From contig JALHQB010000003.1 of NCBI GenBank assembly GCA_022842185.1, positions 67,297 to 131,296 on the forward strand: a DNA stretch of 64,000 nt, read 5' to 3'. The notes under the pieces were generated by a model that was not told where the DNA came from, ran no database searches, and worked only from the letters and a program-made list of their open reading frames with translations. Each line of letters starts with the position of its first letter. Position 1 is the stretch's first letter. This DNA comes from Acetobacteraceae bacterium. GTDB lineage: Bacteria; Pseudomonadota; Alphaproteobacteria; Acetobacterales; Acetobacteraceae. Of this stretch, positions 53,598 to 62,485 are shown one piece after another. Position numbers and translations under genes: made by a program.

Positions 53598-56069
53598 TCA
53601 ACCGCCGGCTACAGGGTCCTCCGGCCAGGCATGCTTCGGATAGCGGCCGCGCATCTCCTTTCGGACCTCCGACCACGATCCCTTCCAGAAGCCGGCGAGG
53701 TCCCCGGTGACCGCGATCGGCCGCCCGGCGGGCGACAGCAGCGCAACCTGGATCGGCACCCGCCCGCCCGCCAAAGGCGGCATGGCGGCCAGGCCGAACA
53801 GATGCTGGGCGCGGGCTTCGAGTGTCGGGACGTCGCGCGCATAATCCACCGCGGCCGACCGGCCGGCCTGCAACGCGATGCGCGGCGGCAGCGCGGCATC
53901 CAGCGCCCGGCGCCGGTCCCACGGCAGGCGATCCAGCAACAGGCCGGTCGCGTCCAGCGCGGCAAGTTCGGTCAGCCGCGTCCGGCCATGCAGATGCGGC
54001 GCCAGCCAATCCCGCACCGTGCCGGCAAGCGCGGCGTCCGAGACATCCGGCCAGGCATCGCCCTCGACCCGGCGCATCCAGCCGATCCGCGCCTGGGCCT
54101 GGCGGGCGGCATCGGTCCAGTTGAGGTCGCGCAGGCCGCGTTCGGCCGCCGCCTCGGCCAGGGCCGTGGCCACCGCTTCGGGGTCGGCATGCGGCAGGGT
54201 CGCTTCCTCCAGCACCAACGGGCCGAACATCAGGCGGCGGCGGGCGACCACGGCGCCGGCGCGGGCATCGAAGGCCGCCCCTTCCTCCCGCCGCAGCCGT
54301 TCGGGAAAGCGCGCTTCGAGCACGGCACGGTCGATCCGCGCGGCCATGCGGATGCGCGCCTCGGTGCCCTGCAATGCCAAGTCGGCGACGGCCAGCAGCG
54401 GCGATTTCGCCAGCGCGTCGGTGGCCGGCAATCGCGCACCCTGGCCGGACGCCAGCCTGAACGCGCCATCCATGGTGCCGCGTTTGGCCGCGATCCGGTC
54501 GGGAAATCCTGCGGCGAGCAGCGCACCGGCATCGCCCTCGGGATGCACGGCGCCGTGCACGCCAAGCCGCCGGCGATGCAGCGCGGCGGCACGACGGATC
54601 CGATGAATGGTCCCGCGATCCGCATCGGCGCGGTCTCCGCCGTGCAGAAGGTCGAGCCGAAGGTGAATATCGGACGGAGCCTCCCGTCCCTTGATCGGAT
54701 CGCGTTCTTCCAGCAGCGCGGCGAGGTCTGCGGCCAATGCGCGTTCCCCGTCATCGGTCGCGGCCACCAGCATGCGGGCCAGGCGCGGATGCGTCCCAAG
54801 CCGCGCCATGCGCCGCCCCGTCGCGGTGATGCGCCCTTCGCCGTCCAGCGCATCAAGGTCGGACAGCAACGCCCACGCCGCCTTCACGGCGCCCGTCGGC
54901 GGCGGGTCGAGGAAAGCGAGTTCCCCCAGCGACGCCCCCCAGCCGGCGATGTCGAGCACCAGGGACGACAGCTCGGCCTCCAGCATCTCCGGCCGGTCGG
55001 CGATCGGCAGGCCGCGATGCAGCGCCTCCGACCACAGGCGGATCGCCACACCTGGCGCGGTGCGCCCGGCACGACCGGCGCGCTGTTCGGCCGCCGCGCG
55101 GCTGATCCGCAATGTGACCAGCCGCGACAGGCCGGAAGCCGCATCCAGCCGGGGTGCCCGACGGAAGCCGCCATCGACCACAATGCGGACGCCGGGGACC
55201 GTGAGCGAGGTCTCCGCGATCGAGGTCGCCAGCACCACCTTCCGCCGCCCATCGGTGGTGGGGTTCAGCGCGATGTCCTGGTCGGCCGGTGGCAATTCGC
55301 CATGCAGCGGCACCACCAGCGCATCGAGGCCGGACAGCCGTTCCTGCGTGCGCCTGATCTCCCCCCAGCCAGGCAGGAAGGCCAGCACGTCGCCCGGATG
55401 GTCCCGCAGCGCGTCCCGGATGGCACCGGCCATCGCCTCGGGCAGGTCGCGCGCATCTGCCAGATCGCGCGCGCGGTACTTCAGCGTGACCGGATAGGCG
55501 CGGCCGAGACTTTCGATGACCGGCGCGGCCCCGGCACTTGGCCCGGACCACATGAGCCCCGCGAAGGCGCCGCCATCCAGCGTCGCGGACATCGCCAGCA
55601 GCCGCAATTCCGGCCGAAGCGCGCGTTGCAGATCGAGGCACAGCGCCAATGCCAGATCGGTGTCGATGTTGCGCTCATGCGCCTCATCGAACAGCACCGC
55701 GGCGACGCCTTCGAGGCCCGGATCGGATTGCAGCCGGCGCACCAGCAGGCCCTCGGTGACGACCTCGACCCGCATGCGGTCGGAGAAGGCACGATCCAGC
55801 CGCGTGGCGAGTCCTATGGTCCCGCCCGGCGCCGCTTCGCCCAGCATCTCCGACATGCGGCGCGCGGCGGCACGCGCAGCCACGCGGCGCGGTTCCAGCA
55901 CCAGGATGCGGCCGCCCTCGGCCCAGGGTTCATCCTTGAGGACCAGCGGCACCAGCGTCGTCTTGCCCGCGCCGGGCGGCGCGATCAGCACGGCATTGGG
56001 GCCGGCGCGCAGGGCGTCGCGCAGGGCTGGCAGCGCCTCGGCAACCGGGAGGTCGAAGGAAGTGTCCAT
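53598..56069 (-). CDS. hrpB: ATP-dependent helicase HrpB
   Basis: An 823-residue DEAH-box helicase. Walker A APPGAGKTTLVP (about residues 30-41), DEAH box FDEAHERNIDTD, SAT motif MSATLDG, and motif VI region AEQRAGRAGRTAPG. The C-terminal HrpB-specific domain ends SEVRKEMRGRYPKHAWPEDP, the diagnostic tail. The ATG at 56069 is used; the frame is open into the repeat upstream. Role in bacteria is poorly defined (an RNA helicase). Confidence 0.95.
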   Translation of the reverse strand: MDTSFDLPVAEALPALRDALRAGPNAVLIAPPGAGKTTLVPLVLKDEPWAEGGRILVLEPRRVAARAAARRMSEMLGEAAPGGTIGLATRLDRAFSDRMRVEVVTEGLLVRRLQSDPGLEGVAAVLFDEAHERNIDTDLALALCLDLQRALRPELRLLAMSATLDGGAFAGLMWSGPSAGAAPVIESLGRAYPVTLKYRARDLADARDLPEAMAGAIRDALRDHPGDVLAFLPGWGEIRRTQERLSGLDALVVPLHGELPPADQDIALNPTTDGRRKVVLATSIAETSLTVPGVRIVVDGGFRRAPRLDAASGLSRLVTLRISRAAAEQRAGRAGRTAPGVAIRLWSEALHRGLPIADRPEMLEAELSSLVLDIAGWGASLGELAFLDPPPTGAVKAAWALLSDLDALDGEGRITATGRRMARLGTHPRLARMLVAATDDGERALAADLAALLEERDPIKGREAPSDIHLRLDLLHGGDRADADRGTIHRIRRAAALHRRRLGVHGAVHPEGDAGALLAAGFPDRIAAKRGTMDGAFRLASGQGARLPATDALAKSPLLAVADLALQGTEARIRMAARIDRAVLEARFPERLRREEGAAFDARAGAVVARRRLMFGPLVLEEATLPHADPEAVATALAEAAAERGLRDLNWTDAARQAQARIGWMRRVEGDAWPDVSDAALAGTVRDWLAPHLHGRTRLTELAALDATGLLLDRLPWDRRRALDAALPPRIALQAGRSAAVDYARDVPTLEARAQHLFGLAAMPPLAGGRVPIQVALLSPAGRPIAVTGDLAGFWKGSWSEVRKEMRGRYPKHAWPEDPVAGG

Positions 56070-56175
56070 CACGCGGCACGTGGCCGCGATAGAAAGCTTA
56101 GGAATGGGCTTTGCCCTTCCGCGGAGCCCAAGGCCGAGGGAAGGCCTGGAGGGGTGTTGCCCCATGGGCAGGGAG

Positions 56176-56388
56176 ATTGGAGGGGCGCTGCCCCTCCAAA
56201 CCTCCCCGCCAGGGACCAGCGGGTCCCTGGACCGCGGGATCCTGGCGCTGTTTTTTCCTGGTCCGGTGTCGATGATCGGACGTTCTCTTGGCGCCGATCG
56301 ACGGCATTCAGCACCAAAAAGGAGGTTTCCAAAGGCCTTAAGCCTTTGGTGGGGTGAGGTTTGGAGAGGGGCGACGCCCCTCTCCAAG
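56176..56388 (-). repeat. Dispersed palindromic intergenic element, copy R7 (core type B)
   Basis: GGAGGGGC palindrome, CAGGGACCAGCGGGTCCCTG, type B core ending AGCACCAAAAAGGAGG, AAAGGCCTTAAGCCTTT and a terminal GGAGAGGGGCGACGCCCCTC palindrome. It lies between hrpB and the racemase-like gene, both leftward. An extra GGAGGGGTGTTGCCCC flank precedes it at 56149. Confidence 0.9.
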
Positions 56389-56418
56389 GCGCACCGCCCC
56401 TCCAGTTCCATAGGACCA

Positions 56419-57153
56419 TCACGCGAACCAGCGTCGCAACGCCTCCGACACCCCCACCACCGGCGCCTGCGGCACCCGCGCCGTCACCGCCGCCCTGCGC
56501 AACGCCGCGACCAGAGCGCAGTCCAGGCTGTCGAGCACCGGCACGCCCAGATGCGGGGCGACGCGCGGACCGATGCCGGCCAGGCCCGCCCCGCCGAGCA
56601 CCACCGCCCCGGCACCATCCGCGACCGCGGCGCGCGCGGCATCGACCAGCAGCGTGGCTGCACCATCCGGATCGCGCGCGATCATGTCCCCGGTCGGTGC
56701 CACGCCGCACACCAGCACGCGATCCGGGCCGAGGCCTCGCACCAGGCAGAACTCCTCCAGCATCGGCACCCACAGCGCGCCACCGGTCAGCAGCGCGATG
56801 CGCGGCGCCAAGGCCAGCGCCGCGGCTATCGACGCTTCCGCCATGCCCACCACCGGGATGGGCAGGATTTCCCGCGCGGCATCGATCCCCGGTTCGCCGA
56901 AACAGGCGATGACCACGGCATCGTAGCCCTGCGGGTTGTCGGCGCCGACATGCTCGGCCAGGGCGGCCAGCACGGCATGGCCGGCCACCGCGACGGCCGC
57001 GCGTGTCGAGATGTAGCGCGCACCGAAGGGCGCGGTCGCCGGGACGACCTCCGTGGCGGGCAGGCCCAGCCGCGGGATCGCCTCGGCCGCGCGGGCGGCG
57101 AGCAGGTCGGTGATGGCGGGGTCGGTGTTGCCGTTCAACAGCAGCAGGCGCAT
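56419..57153 (-). CDS. Asp/Glu/hydantoin racemase family protein with one catalytic cysteine missing
   Basis: A 244-residue racemase-fold protein. The N-terminal LLLLNGNTDPAITDLL and the first cysteine in VIACFGEPGIDAARE (C84) match hydantoin/allantoin racemases. The second catalytic cysteine, normally in LGCAGM, is a glycine here (VVLGGAGLAG, G188). It is therefore unlikely to run the classical two-cysteine racemisation; an isomerase, decarboxylase or other role is possible. The gene is divergent from the oligopeptide permease genes. Confidence 0.85.
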   Translation of the reverse strand: MRLLLLNGNTDPAITDLLAARAAEAIPRLGLPATEVVPATAPFGARYISTRAAVAVAGHAVLAALAEHVGADNPQGYDAVVIACFGEPGIDAAREILPIPVVGMAEASIAAALALAPRIALLTGGALWVPMLEEFCLVRGLGPDRVLVCGVAPTGDMIARDPDGAATLLVDAARAAVADGAGAVVLGGAGLAGIGPRVAPHLGVPVLDSLDCALVAALRRAAVTARVPQAPVVGVSEALRRWFA

Positions 57154-57401
57154 CGCATGGGATCAGCATGCGGGCGGCGCGCATGCAAGGGCGCGACCCG
57201 ACCGCGCCGTGAAAGCCGCATCCGACGCACCGCTGGCGTGCATGCTGCCCCCGTTCTGGGCATCGCCGCCGCGCGCACGGGTGTCCGCCCGCGGGCAGGT
57301 CATGGCATGCCCCTTGCAGTACCGCACCGTCTGGACCGGGCCGCCTCCCGGCCTCCCGTGACCCATGCGCGCCGGGCCTCCGGCGCCGCTGAGGAGAGCG
57401 C

Positions 57402-58355
57402 ATGCTGTTCTACCTGATCCGCCGCGTCCTCTACGCCATCCCGATCGCGCTGGCGGTCGGCTTCGTCTGCTTCATGCTGGTGCAGATCGCCCCGGGCGAT
57501 CCGATCAACGCCATCGTGCCGCCCGATGCGCCGGGCGATGTGGTCGAACAGGTGCGGCGCGAGTACGGCCTGGACAAACCGTTGCCGGTGCAGTTCGGGC
57601 TGTGGCTGCTGAAGGTGGTGCAGGGCGACCTGGGCCGGTCGCTGGCGACCGGGCGCAGCGTGTGGTCGGACCTGTCGGGCGCGGTGGTGAACACGCTGCG
57701 GCTGGCGGTCGTCGCGTCGCTGATCGGCTTCGTCCTGGGCTGCGTGCTGGGTGGGCTGGCCGGCACCTTCCGCGGGTCCGCCATCGACCGTACCGCGGTG
57801 GGCATCGCGGTAGCCGGCGTGTCGGTGCCGCATTACTGGCTCGGCATGGTGTTGGTGGTCGTCTTCTCGGTGCAGTTGAACTGGCTGCCCGCGATGGGTG
57901 CCGGGCCAGGCGGGTCGGCCGATTGGGGCTGGGACTGGGAACACCTCCAGCACCTGGTGCTGCCGGCGATCACGCTCGCGGTCATTCCCATGGGCATTGT
58001 GACACGCACCGTGCGCGGCATCGTCGCCGAGATCATGAGCCAGGAATTCGTCACCGCGCTGCGTGGCAAGGGCCTGACGCGCGGGCGCATCTTCATCCAT
58101 GTCGTGAAGAACGCGGCGCCGAATGCACTGGCCGTGATCGGGTTGCAGCTGGGGTACCTGATGGGCGGGTCGATCCTGGTGGAGACCGTGTTCTCCTGGC
58201 CCGGCACCGGCATGCTGCTGAACAACGCGATCTTCCAACGCGATCTGCCCGTGCTGCAGGGGACGATCCTGGTGCTGGCGATGTTCTTCGTGACGCTGAA
58301 CCTGGTGGTGGATCTGGTGCAGACGGCACTCGATCCGCGGATCAAGCGCGCATGA
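57402..58355 (+). CDS. dppB: Oligopeptide ABC transporter permease (DppB-type)
   Basis: A 317-residue permease with six helices. N-terminal FYLIRRVLYAIPIALAVGFV, the family's RxxYGLDKPLPVQFG-like loop, and the ABC-permease EAA-type cytoplasmic loop around TALRGKGLTRGRIFIHVVKN. The C-terminus is LDPRIKRA. It diverges from the racemase-like gene. Its stop codon overlaps a four-fold 54-bp tandem repeat that leads into dppC. ATPase and binding-protein genes are absent nearby. Confidence 0.93.
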   Translation: MLFYLIRRVLYAIPIALAVGFVCFMLVQIAPGDPINAIVPPDAPGDVVEQVRREYGLDKPLPVQFGLWLLKVVQGDLGRSLATGRSVWSDLSGAVVNTLRLAVVASLIGFVLGCVLGGLAGTFRGSAIDRTAVGIAVAGVSVPHYWLGMVLVVVFSVQLNWLPAMGAGPGGSADWGWDWEHLQHLVLPAITLAVIPMGIVTRTVRGIVAEIMSQEFVTALRGKGLTRGRIFIHVVKNAAPNALAVIGLQLGYLMGGSILVETVFSWPGTGMLLNNAIFQRDLPVLQGTILVLAMFFVTLNLVVDLVQTALDPRIKRA

Positions 58356-58567
58356 CCCGCGGACCATCGAAGGGCGCGCGCAAGCGCGCGACGGATCAAG
58401 CGCCCATGACCCGCGCACCATCGAAGGGCGCGCGCAAGCGCGCGACGGATCAAGCGCCCATGACCCGCGCACCATCGACGGGCGCGCGCAAGCGCGCGAC
58501 GGATCAAGCGCCCATGACCCGCGCACCATCGACGGGCGCGCGCAAGCACGGGACGGATCAACCACGC
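58352..58567 (+). repeat. 54-bp tandem repeat, four units, between the permease genes
   Basis: Each unit carries ATGACCCGCGCACCATCGA and a GGGCGCGCGCAAGCGCGC inverted repeat, ending GACGGATCAAGCGCC. Units start at 58352, 58406, 58460 and 58514; the last is slightly diverged. The joint GGATCAAGCGC(G/C)CATGA copies the last codons of dppB, suggesting amplification of the gene end. Confidence 0.95.
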
Positions 58568-58588
58568 GGGAAAGGCATGAGCCGATGA
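58352..58588 (+). CDS. Possible 78-residue repeat-encoded linker peptide
   Basis: An open frame that starts at an ATG overlapping the dppB stop (ATGA) and ends at a TGA overlapping the dppC ATG (ATGA). It encodes four 18-residue repeats of MTRAPSKGARKRATDQAP type, strongly basic, followed by RGKGMSR. Repeat length (54 bp) keeps the frame. It may be a true peptide, or the repeat may simply couple translation of the two permeases. No homologue is recognised. Confidence 0.35.
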   Translation: MTRGPSKGARKRATDQAPMTRAPSKGARKRATDQAPMTRAPSTGARKRATDQAPMTRAPSTGARKHGTDQPRGKGMSR

Positions 58589-59493
58589 GCGCCACCACGC
58601 CAACGGCCGCCGAGGCCGAACTCGCCGTCCAGGCAAAGCAAGGGGCATCCCGCAGCCAGGGCTATTGGGCCGGGGTCTGGAAGCGCCTGCGCCGGGACCC
58701 GCTGACCATCGCCTGCGCGCTGGTCCTGCTGATCATGCTGTCGGTGATCGTCTTCGCGCCGCTCTTCGCACCCCACGACCCGTACCAGGGCAGCATGATG
58801 CGCCGCCTGCGCCCGGTCGGCACGCCGAACTACCTACTCGGCACCGACGAACTCGGCCGCGACATGCTGACGCGCCTGCTGTACGGTGGCCGGCTGTCCT
58901 GGTTCATGGGCATCACGCCGGTCGTGCTCGCCTTCTTCATCGGCACCACCCTGGGCGTGCTGGCGGGGTTCAACGGTGGCAAGACGAACATGGCCATCAT
59001 GCGCACCACCGACATCTTCTACGCCTTCCCGTCCGTCTTGCTCGCGGTTGCCATCTCCGGCGCGCTGGGTGCGGGCATCGTGAACGCGATCCTGGCGCTG
59101 ACCCTGGTCTTCGTGCCGCCGATCATCCGCGTGGCGGAAAGCGTGACGACGGGCGTGCGCAATCTCGACTTCGTCGATGCGGCGCGGGCCTCCGGCGCGT
59201 CCGCCTTCACCATCGTGCGCGTGCATGTGCTGGGCAACGTGCTGGGACCGATCTTCGTCTATGCGACGTCGCTGATCAGCGTGTGCATGATCCTGTCGTC
59301 CGGGCTGTCGTTCCTCGGCCTCGGCACCAAGCCGCCGGAACCCGAATGGGGCTTGATGCTGAACACGCTGCGCACGGCGATCTATGTGCAGCCCTGGGTC
59401 GCGGTGCTGCCGGGCATCTGCATCTTCGTGACGTCGATCTGCTTCAACCTGCTGTCCGACGGCCTGCGCCAGGCGATGGATGTGAAGAGCTGA
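58585..59493 (+). CDS. dppC: Oligopeptide ABC transporter permease (DppC-type)
   Basis: A 302-residue permease. N-terminal membrane anchor after a short cytoplasmic tail (SQGYWAGVWKRLRRDPLTIA), the loop HDPYQGSMMRRLRPVGTPNY with LLGTDELGRDMLTRLLYGGR, and the cytoplasmic coupling loop DAARASGASAFTIVRVHVLG. It partners DppB at the inner membrane. The start follows a GGGAAAGG ribosome-binding site supplied by the end of the tandem repeat region. Confidence 0.94.
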   Translation: MSATTPTAAEAELAVQAKQGASRSQGYWAGVWKRLRRDPLTIACALVLLIMLSVIVFAPLFAPHDPYQGSMMRRLRPVGTPNYLLGTDELGRDMLTRLLYGGRLSWFMGITPVVLAFFIGTTLGVLAGFNGGKTNMAIMRTTDIFYAFPSVLLAVAISGALGAGIVNAILALTLVFVPPIIRVAESVTTGVRNLDFVDAARASGASAFTIVRVHVLGNVLGPIFVYATSLISVCMILSSGLSFLGLGTKPPEPEWGLMLNTLRTAIYVQPWVAVLPGICIFVTSICFNLLSDGLRQAMDVKS

Positions 59494-59561
59494 CGATCTT
59501 CGCGCCGGCGCGGCGATCGTGTTGGCGCAAGTTCGACTTTGCTGGCCTTTTCAGAACAGAT

Positions 59562-59589
59562 CGCGCCTGACCGGATTCGGTCAGGCGCG
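59562..59589. terminator. Hairpin between dppC and the convergent GST gene
   Basis: A 12-bp perfect stem CGCGCCTGACCG with a GATT loop. Another palindrome, CGCGCCGGCGCG flanked by ACGATC/GATCGT, lies just upstream (about 59493-59519). T tracts are lacking, so these are likely bidirectional hairpins for the convergent genes. Confidence 0.55.
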
Positions 59590-59709
59590 CGACGATGCTG
59601 GATCAGGCAAGGCCGCTGAGCGTCGCGCGACGGCCGATCGCGGCACGGCCGCGGTCGGCAGGGTTCATGCGATCAGAAGGCCCGCACCGCTGCGACGGAG
59701 CCGAGCCTC

Positions 59710-60342
59710 TCACGTCATCGCCACCGCAACCCAGCGCGCGAAGCCCGGCCGCTCGCCAACCGCGGCATACCAGTTGGACAATGCCGGCAGGTGCGGCATG
59801 CCCTCCACTCGCACCTCGTCTCCGAACCAGCGCCGCGCATAGCAGCCGACCACGATATCCGCGATCGTCATCGCCGCCCCGTCGATGAACGGCCCGCCCG
59901 ATCTGGCGATATGCGTGTCCAGCCCCGTCCAGCATTCCCCCGCGGCCTTGGCCGCCGCCATCACTACGGCCATGTCACGCTTGTCCGCCGGCGTCCGCAC
60001 CATGCCCCAGAACAGGTTCCGCTCGGCCGGCCCCAGCGTGGAAAGCTGCCAGTCCATCCAGCGATCGGCACTCGCCCGCGCCGCGGGACCGGCCGGATAC
60101 AGGGCGCTGTCATGCTTCATCGCCAGGTAGCGCAGGATGGAATTCGATTCCCACAGGACAAAGCCATCATCCTCGATGGTCGGAATCCGGCCGGTGGGAT
60201 TCATCGCGCGATAATGCGGCTCATTGACCACGCCATGCTCCATGCCGGCATCGACGCGGTCATAGGGGATGCCGATCTCGTCGAGCATCCAGAGCACCTT
60301 TTTCACATTGACCGAATTCACCCGGCCCCAGACCTTCAGCAT
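59710..60342 (-). CDS. Glutathione S-transferase family protein
   Basis: A 210-residue GST. The thioredoxin-like N-domain has MLKVWGRVNSVNVKKVLWML, with a serine and asparagine in the activating position, and the glutathione-binding NPTGRIPTIEDDG and WESNSILRYLA (cis-proline and ES motif). The helical C-domain ends with ALSNWYAAVGERPGFARWV. Similar to the YfcG/beta-like group; substrate unknown. The organism also encodes glutathione synthetase 2.5 kb away. Confidence 0.92.
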   Translation of the reverse strand: MLKVWGRVNSVNVKKVLWMLDEIGIPYDRVDAGMEHGVVNEPHYRAMNPTGRIPTIEDDGFVLWESNSILRYLAMKHDSALYPAGPAARASADRWMDWQLSTLGPAERNLFWGMVRTPADKRDMAVVMAAAKAAGECWTGLDTHIARSGGPFIDGAAMTIADIVVGCYARRWFGDEVRVEGMPHLPALSNWYAAVGERPGFARWVAVAMT

Positions 60343-60412
60343 CGCATCCCCCTGACGATGCGCTGAAGCTAAAGCAGTTTCGGCCGCGCTGAAATCAGGG
60401 TCCCGCGGCGGC

Positions 60413-60490
60413 TCACCCCGGCAACAACAACGGCAGCGCCATCAGCCCCGACACCAGGATCGCGGTGAAAAGGGAAAAGCGCGTTGCCAT
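60413..60490 (-). CDS. Very small hydrophobic peptide (25 residues)
   Basis: MATRFSLFTAILVSGLMALP continues LLLPG, a single hydrophobic segment. A TGGAGA sequence precedes the ATG by ten bases. It may be a small membrane peptide or a chance frame. It lies in the 252-bp gap between the GST and Crp-like genes. Confidence 0.3.
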   Translation of the reverse strand: MATRFSLFTAILVSGLMALPLLLPG

Positions 60491-60594
60491 GGCGAAGGTC
60501 TCCATCCAGGGGTGCCTGCGCCGAAAACGCGATGAGCCCGGCCGGGTTTCAACCGCAATGCGGCGTCAGGCGCCTGGACCGGCGGCCCTCGGCC

Positions 60595-61329
60595 CTACAG
60601 CAGCGGCCGGCGCGGTGCCGGTTCTTCCCAGTACCGCCCGACCCGCTGCATCGCCCGCAGGTCGCCAATCGCCAGGCGCTGTGCATCCAGCCGGATGAAA
60701 CCACCTTTGCGCAGCCGTTGCAGCACGCGGTTGGTGTGGACCACCGAAAGCCCCAGCGCATCGGCGATGTGCAGCTGCGTCAGCGGAAAACGGATGGTGC
60801 CATCCTCGACCAGCCCGGCCGATGCCGCCCGCTTGAACAGATGCACCAGCAGGGCCGCGACGCGTTCCATCGCGGTGCGTCGCCCGACCGACAGCACCAC
60901 GTCGTCCACCAGCCGTTCCTCATGTGCCGCGAGCCAGGTGATGTCGAGCGCGATGCCCGGATGGTTGCCGAAAAAGCGCGGCACGGCATCGGCGGCGAAG
61001 GCGCACAGATTGACCTCGGTCAGCGCCTCGACCCCATGGGGCAGGTTCGCCAGCAATTCGCCCTGCAGGCCGAGCATATCGCCCGGCAGCAGGAAATTCA
61101 GGATCTGCCGGCGCCCATCCTCCAGCGTTTTGAAACGAAACGCCCAGCCCGCCAGCAGGACATAGACCCGCGTCGTGGCCTGGCCCTCGGCCAGGATGGT
61201 GGCACCAGTCGTGCACAGCCGCTGCCCCACCTTGGCGGCGGAGATGGACGCGATTTCACGCGCCGTCACCGGCTTGAACGCTGCCAGCGGCCGCAGCGGG
61301 CAGCCCGTACACGGGATCGGGGGTTCCAT
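60595..61329 (-). CDS. Crp/Fnr family transcriptional regulator
   Basis: A 244-residue cyclic-nucleotide-like sensor domain and winged-helix output (HIADALGLSVVHTNRVLQRL). The N-terminus has CTGCPLRPL (C7, C10); further cysteines at about 39 (RLCTTG) and 108 (NLCAFA). This differs from the classic FNR pattern, so an oxygen-sensitive cluster is possible but not assured. It is divergent from the sensor kinase gene, the two starts about 77 bp apart. Confidence 0.9.
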   Translation of the reverse strand: MEPPIPCTGCPLRPLAAFKPVTAREIASISAAKVGQRLCTTGATILAEGQATTRVYVLLAGWAFRFKTLEDGRRQILNFLLPGDMLGLQGELLANLPHGVEALTEVNLCAFAADAVPRFFGNHPGIALDITWLAAHEERLVDDVVLSVGRRTAMERVAALLVHLFKRAASAGLVEDGTIRFPLTQLHIADALGLSVVHTNRVLQRLRKGGFIRLDAQRLAIGDLRAMQRVGRYWEEPAPRRPLL

Positions 61330-61405
61330 TACAGCCGTTATCCCAGGTTAATGACGCGCACGCGCGTTGGTTACAATATGCGTGCCCTCATGGAGAACGA
61401 CTGGC

Positions 61406-62410
61406 TTGGCCATTCTGGGCGACCTGGACCGCAAGCCGTTGATCGGCTGGCTGGTAGGGGCGGCGGCTTTTGCGGCCGCCTTCCTGGCACGATACCATTT
61501 TTCCGTGGCGATGGAGGGGCTGCCCTTCGTCACCTTCTTCCTCGCGGTGCTGGTGACATCATTCTTCGGTGGCTGGATTCCCGCAACCGCGGTCGCGGCG
61601 GCATCGTTGATCGCGGCCGACTACTACTTCCTGCCCCCCTTCGGTAGCTGGAAACTCGATTGGCCGCGCACCGTCGTGGCGCTGGGCTTCTTCGTGCTGG
61701 TCGCCGGCAGCCAGATCGCGCTTGTCCATCGCCTCACCAAGGCGTTGCGGCGGCTGGAATGGAAGCGGGCGCAGATGGAATCGCTGCAGGCTTCCGAACG
61801 CCTGATGTTCAGCGAATTGCAGCATCGCGTCGCCAACGGCATCCAGCTCGTCGCCAGCCTGCTCTCGCTGGAAGCCAGCCGCGTCGAGACTGCGGAGGAC
61901 GCCGTCGCCGTGCTGGACGATGCGGTCACGCGACTGTCGATCGTCTCGACCATCCATCGGCGCCTGCATGACCCCGCGCTGGGCGATGCCGGGTTCGAAA
62001 AGGCGCTGGAGACCCTGACCCGCGATATCCTGTCGGCCGCCGGCCGCCCGGGTGTGACCGTCAGCGTCCAGGCACCGCGGTTGGCCATCACGCCGGCGGA
62101 TGCGACATCGCTGTCGATGATCGTGGCCGAGGCAGTGACCAACGCCATCAAGCACGCCTTCGCCGACCGCGAGACGGGCCGGATCGACATTCGCTTCGAC
62201 AGCGACGCGGCGGGCGAACGGCGATTGACTCTGCGCGACGACGGCCCCGGCTTCGCGACCTTGCCCGACCAGGACGGTGACAGTCTCGGCGTGCTGGTCA
62301 TGAGCAGCATGGCGCAGCGGCTGGGCGGACGGCTCGAACTGGGCAATGCGGCGCAAGGCGGGGCGATGGTAACGGTGGTGATGCCGCCGGCGCAGGCCGC
62401 GCCGGAGTGA
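61406..62410 (+). CDS. Membrane HisKA_2/HWE-type sensor histidine kinase with a DUF4118 domain
   Basis: About 334 residues. Four clustered helices (about 15-105) match DUF4118, with no large periplasmic domain. The HisKA_2 phospho-acceptor is in FSELQHRVANGIQLVASLLS, and the HATPase has EAVTNAIKHAFAD and DDGPGFATL. A TTG at 61406 follows GGAG by ten bases and is favoured; a GTG at 61382 is another option. In alphaproteobacteria such kinases often feed general-stress (PhyR) or light/redox pathways; its partner is not in the window. Confidence 0.87.
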   Translation: MAILGDLDRKPLIGWLVGAAAFAAAFLARYHFSVAMEGLPFVTFFLAVLVTSFFGGWIPATAVAAASLIAADYYFLPPFGSWKLDWPRTVVALGFFVLVAGSQIALVHRLTKALRRLEWKRAQMESLQASERLMFSELQHRVANGIQLVASLLSLEASRVETAEDAVAVLDDAVTRLSIVSTIHRRLHDPALGDAGFEKALETLTRDILSAAGRPGVTVSVQAPRLAITPADATSLSMIVAEAVTNAIKHAFADRETGRIDIRFDSDAAGERRLTLRDDGPGFATLPDQDGDSLGVLVMSSMAQRLGGRLELGNAAQGGAMVTVVMPPAQAAPE

Positions 62411-62485
62411 GGGATCGCGCCTGGCCGGTGCCGCCGAGAGGGGCGCTGCCCCATGCGCGGGAATATATGGCGATGGTGCTCCTTG

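Noticed and set aside
53631..56357. A 908-residue rightward frame opposite hrpB
   Set aside because: Antisense to a helicase with all expected motifs; composition is typical of shadow coding.
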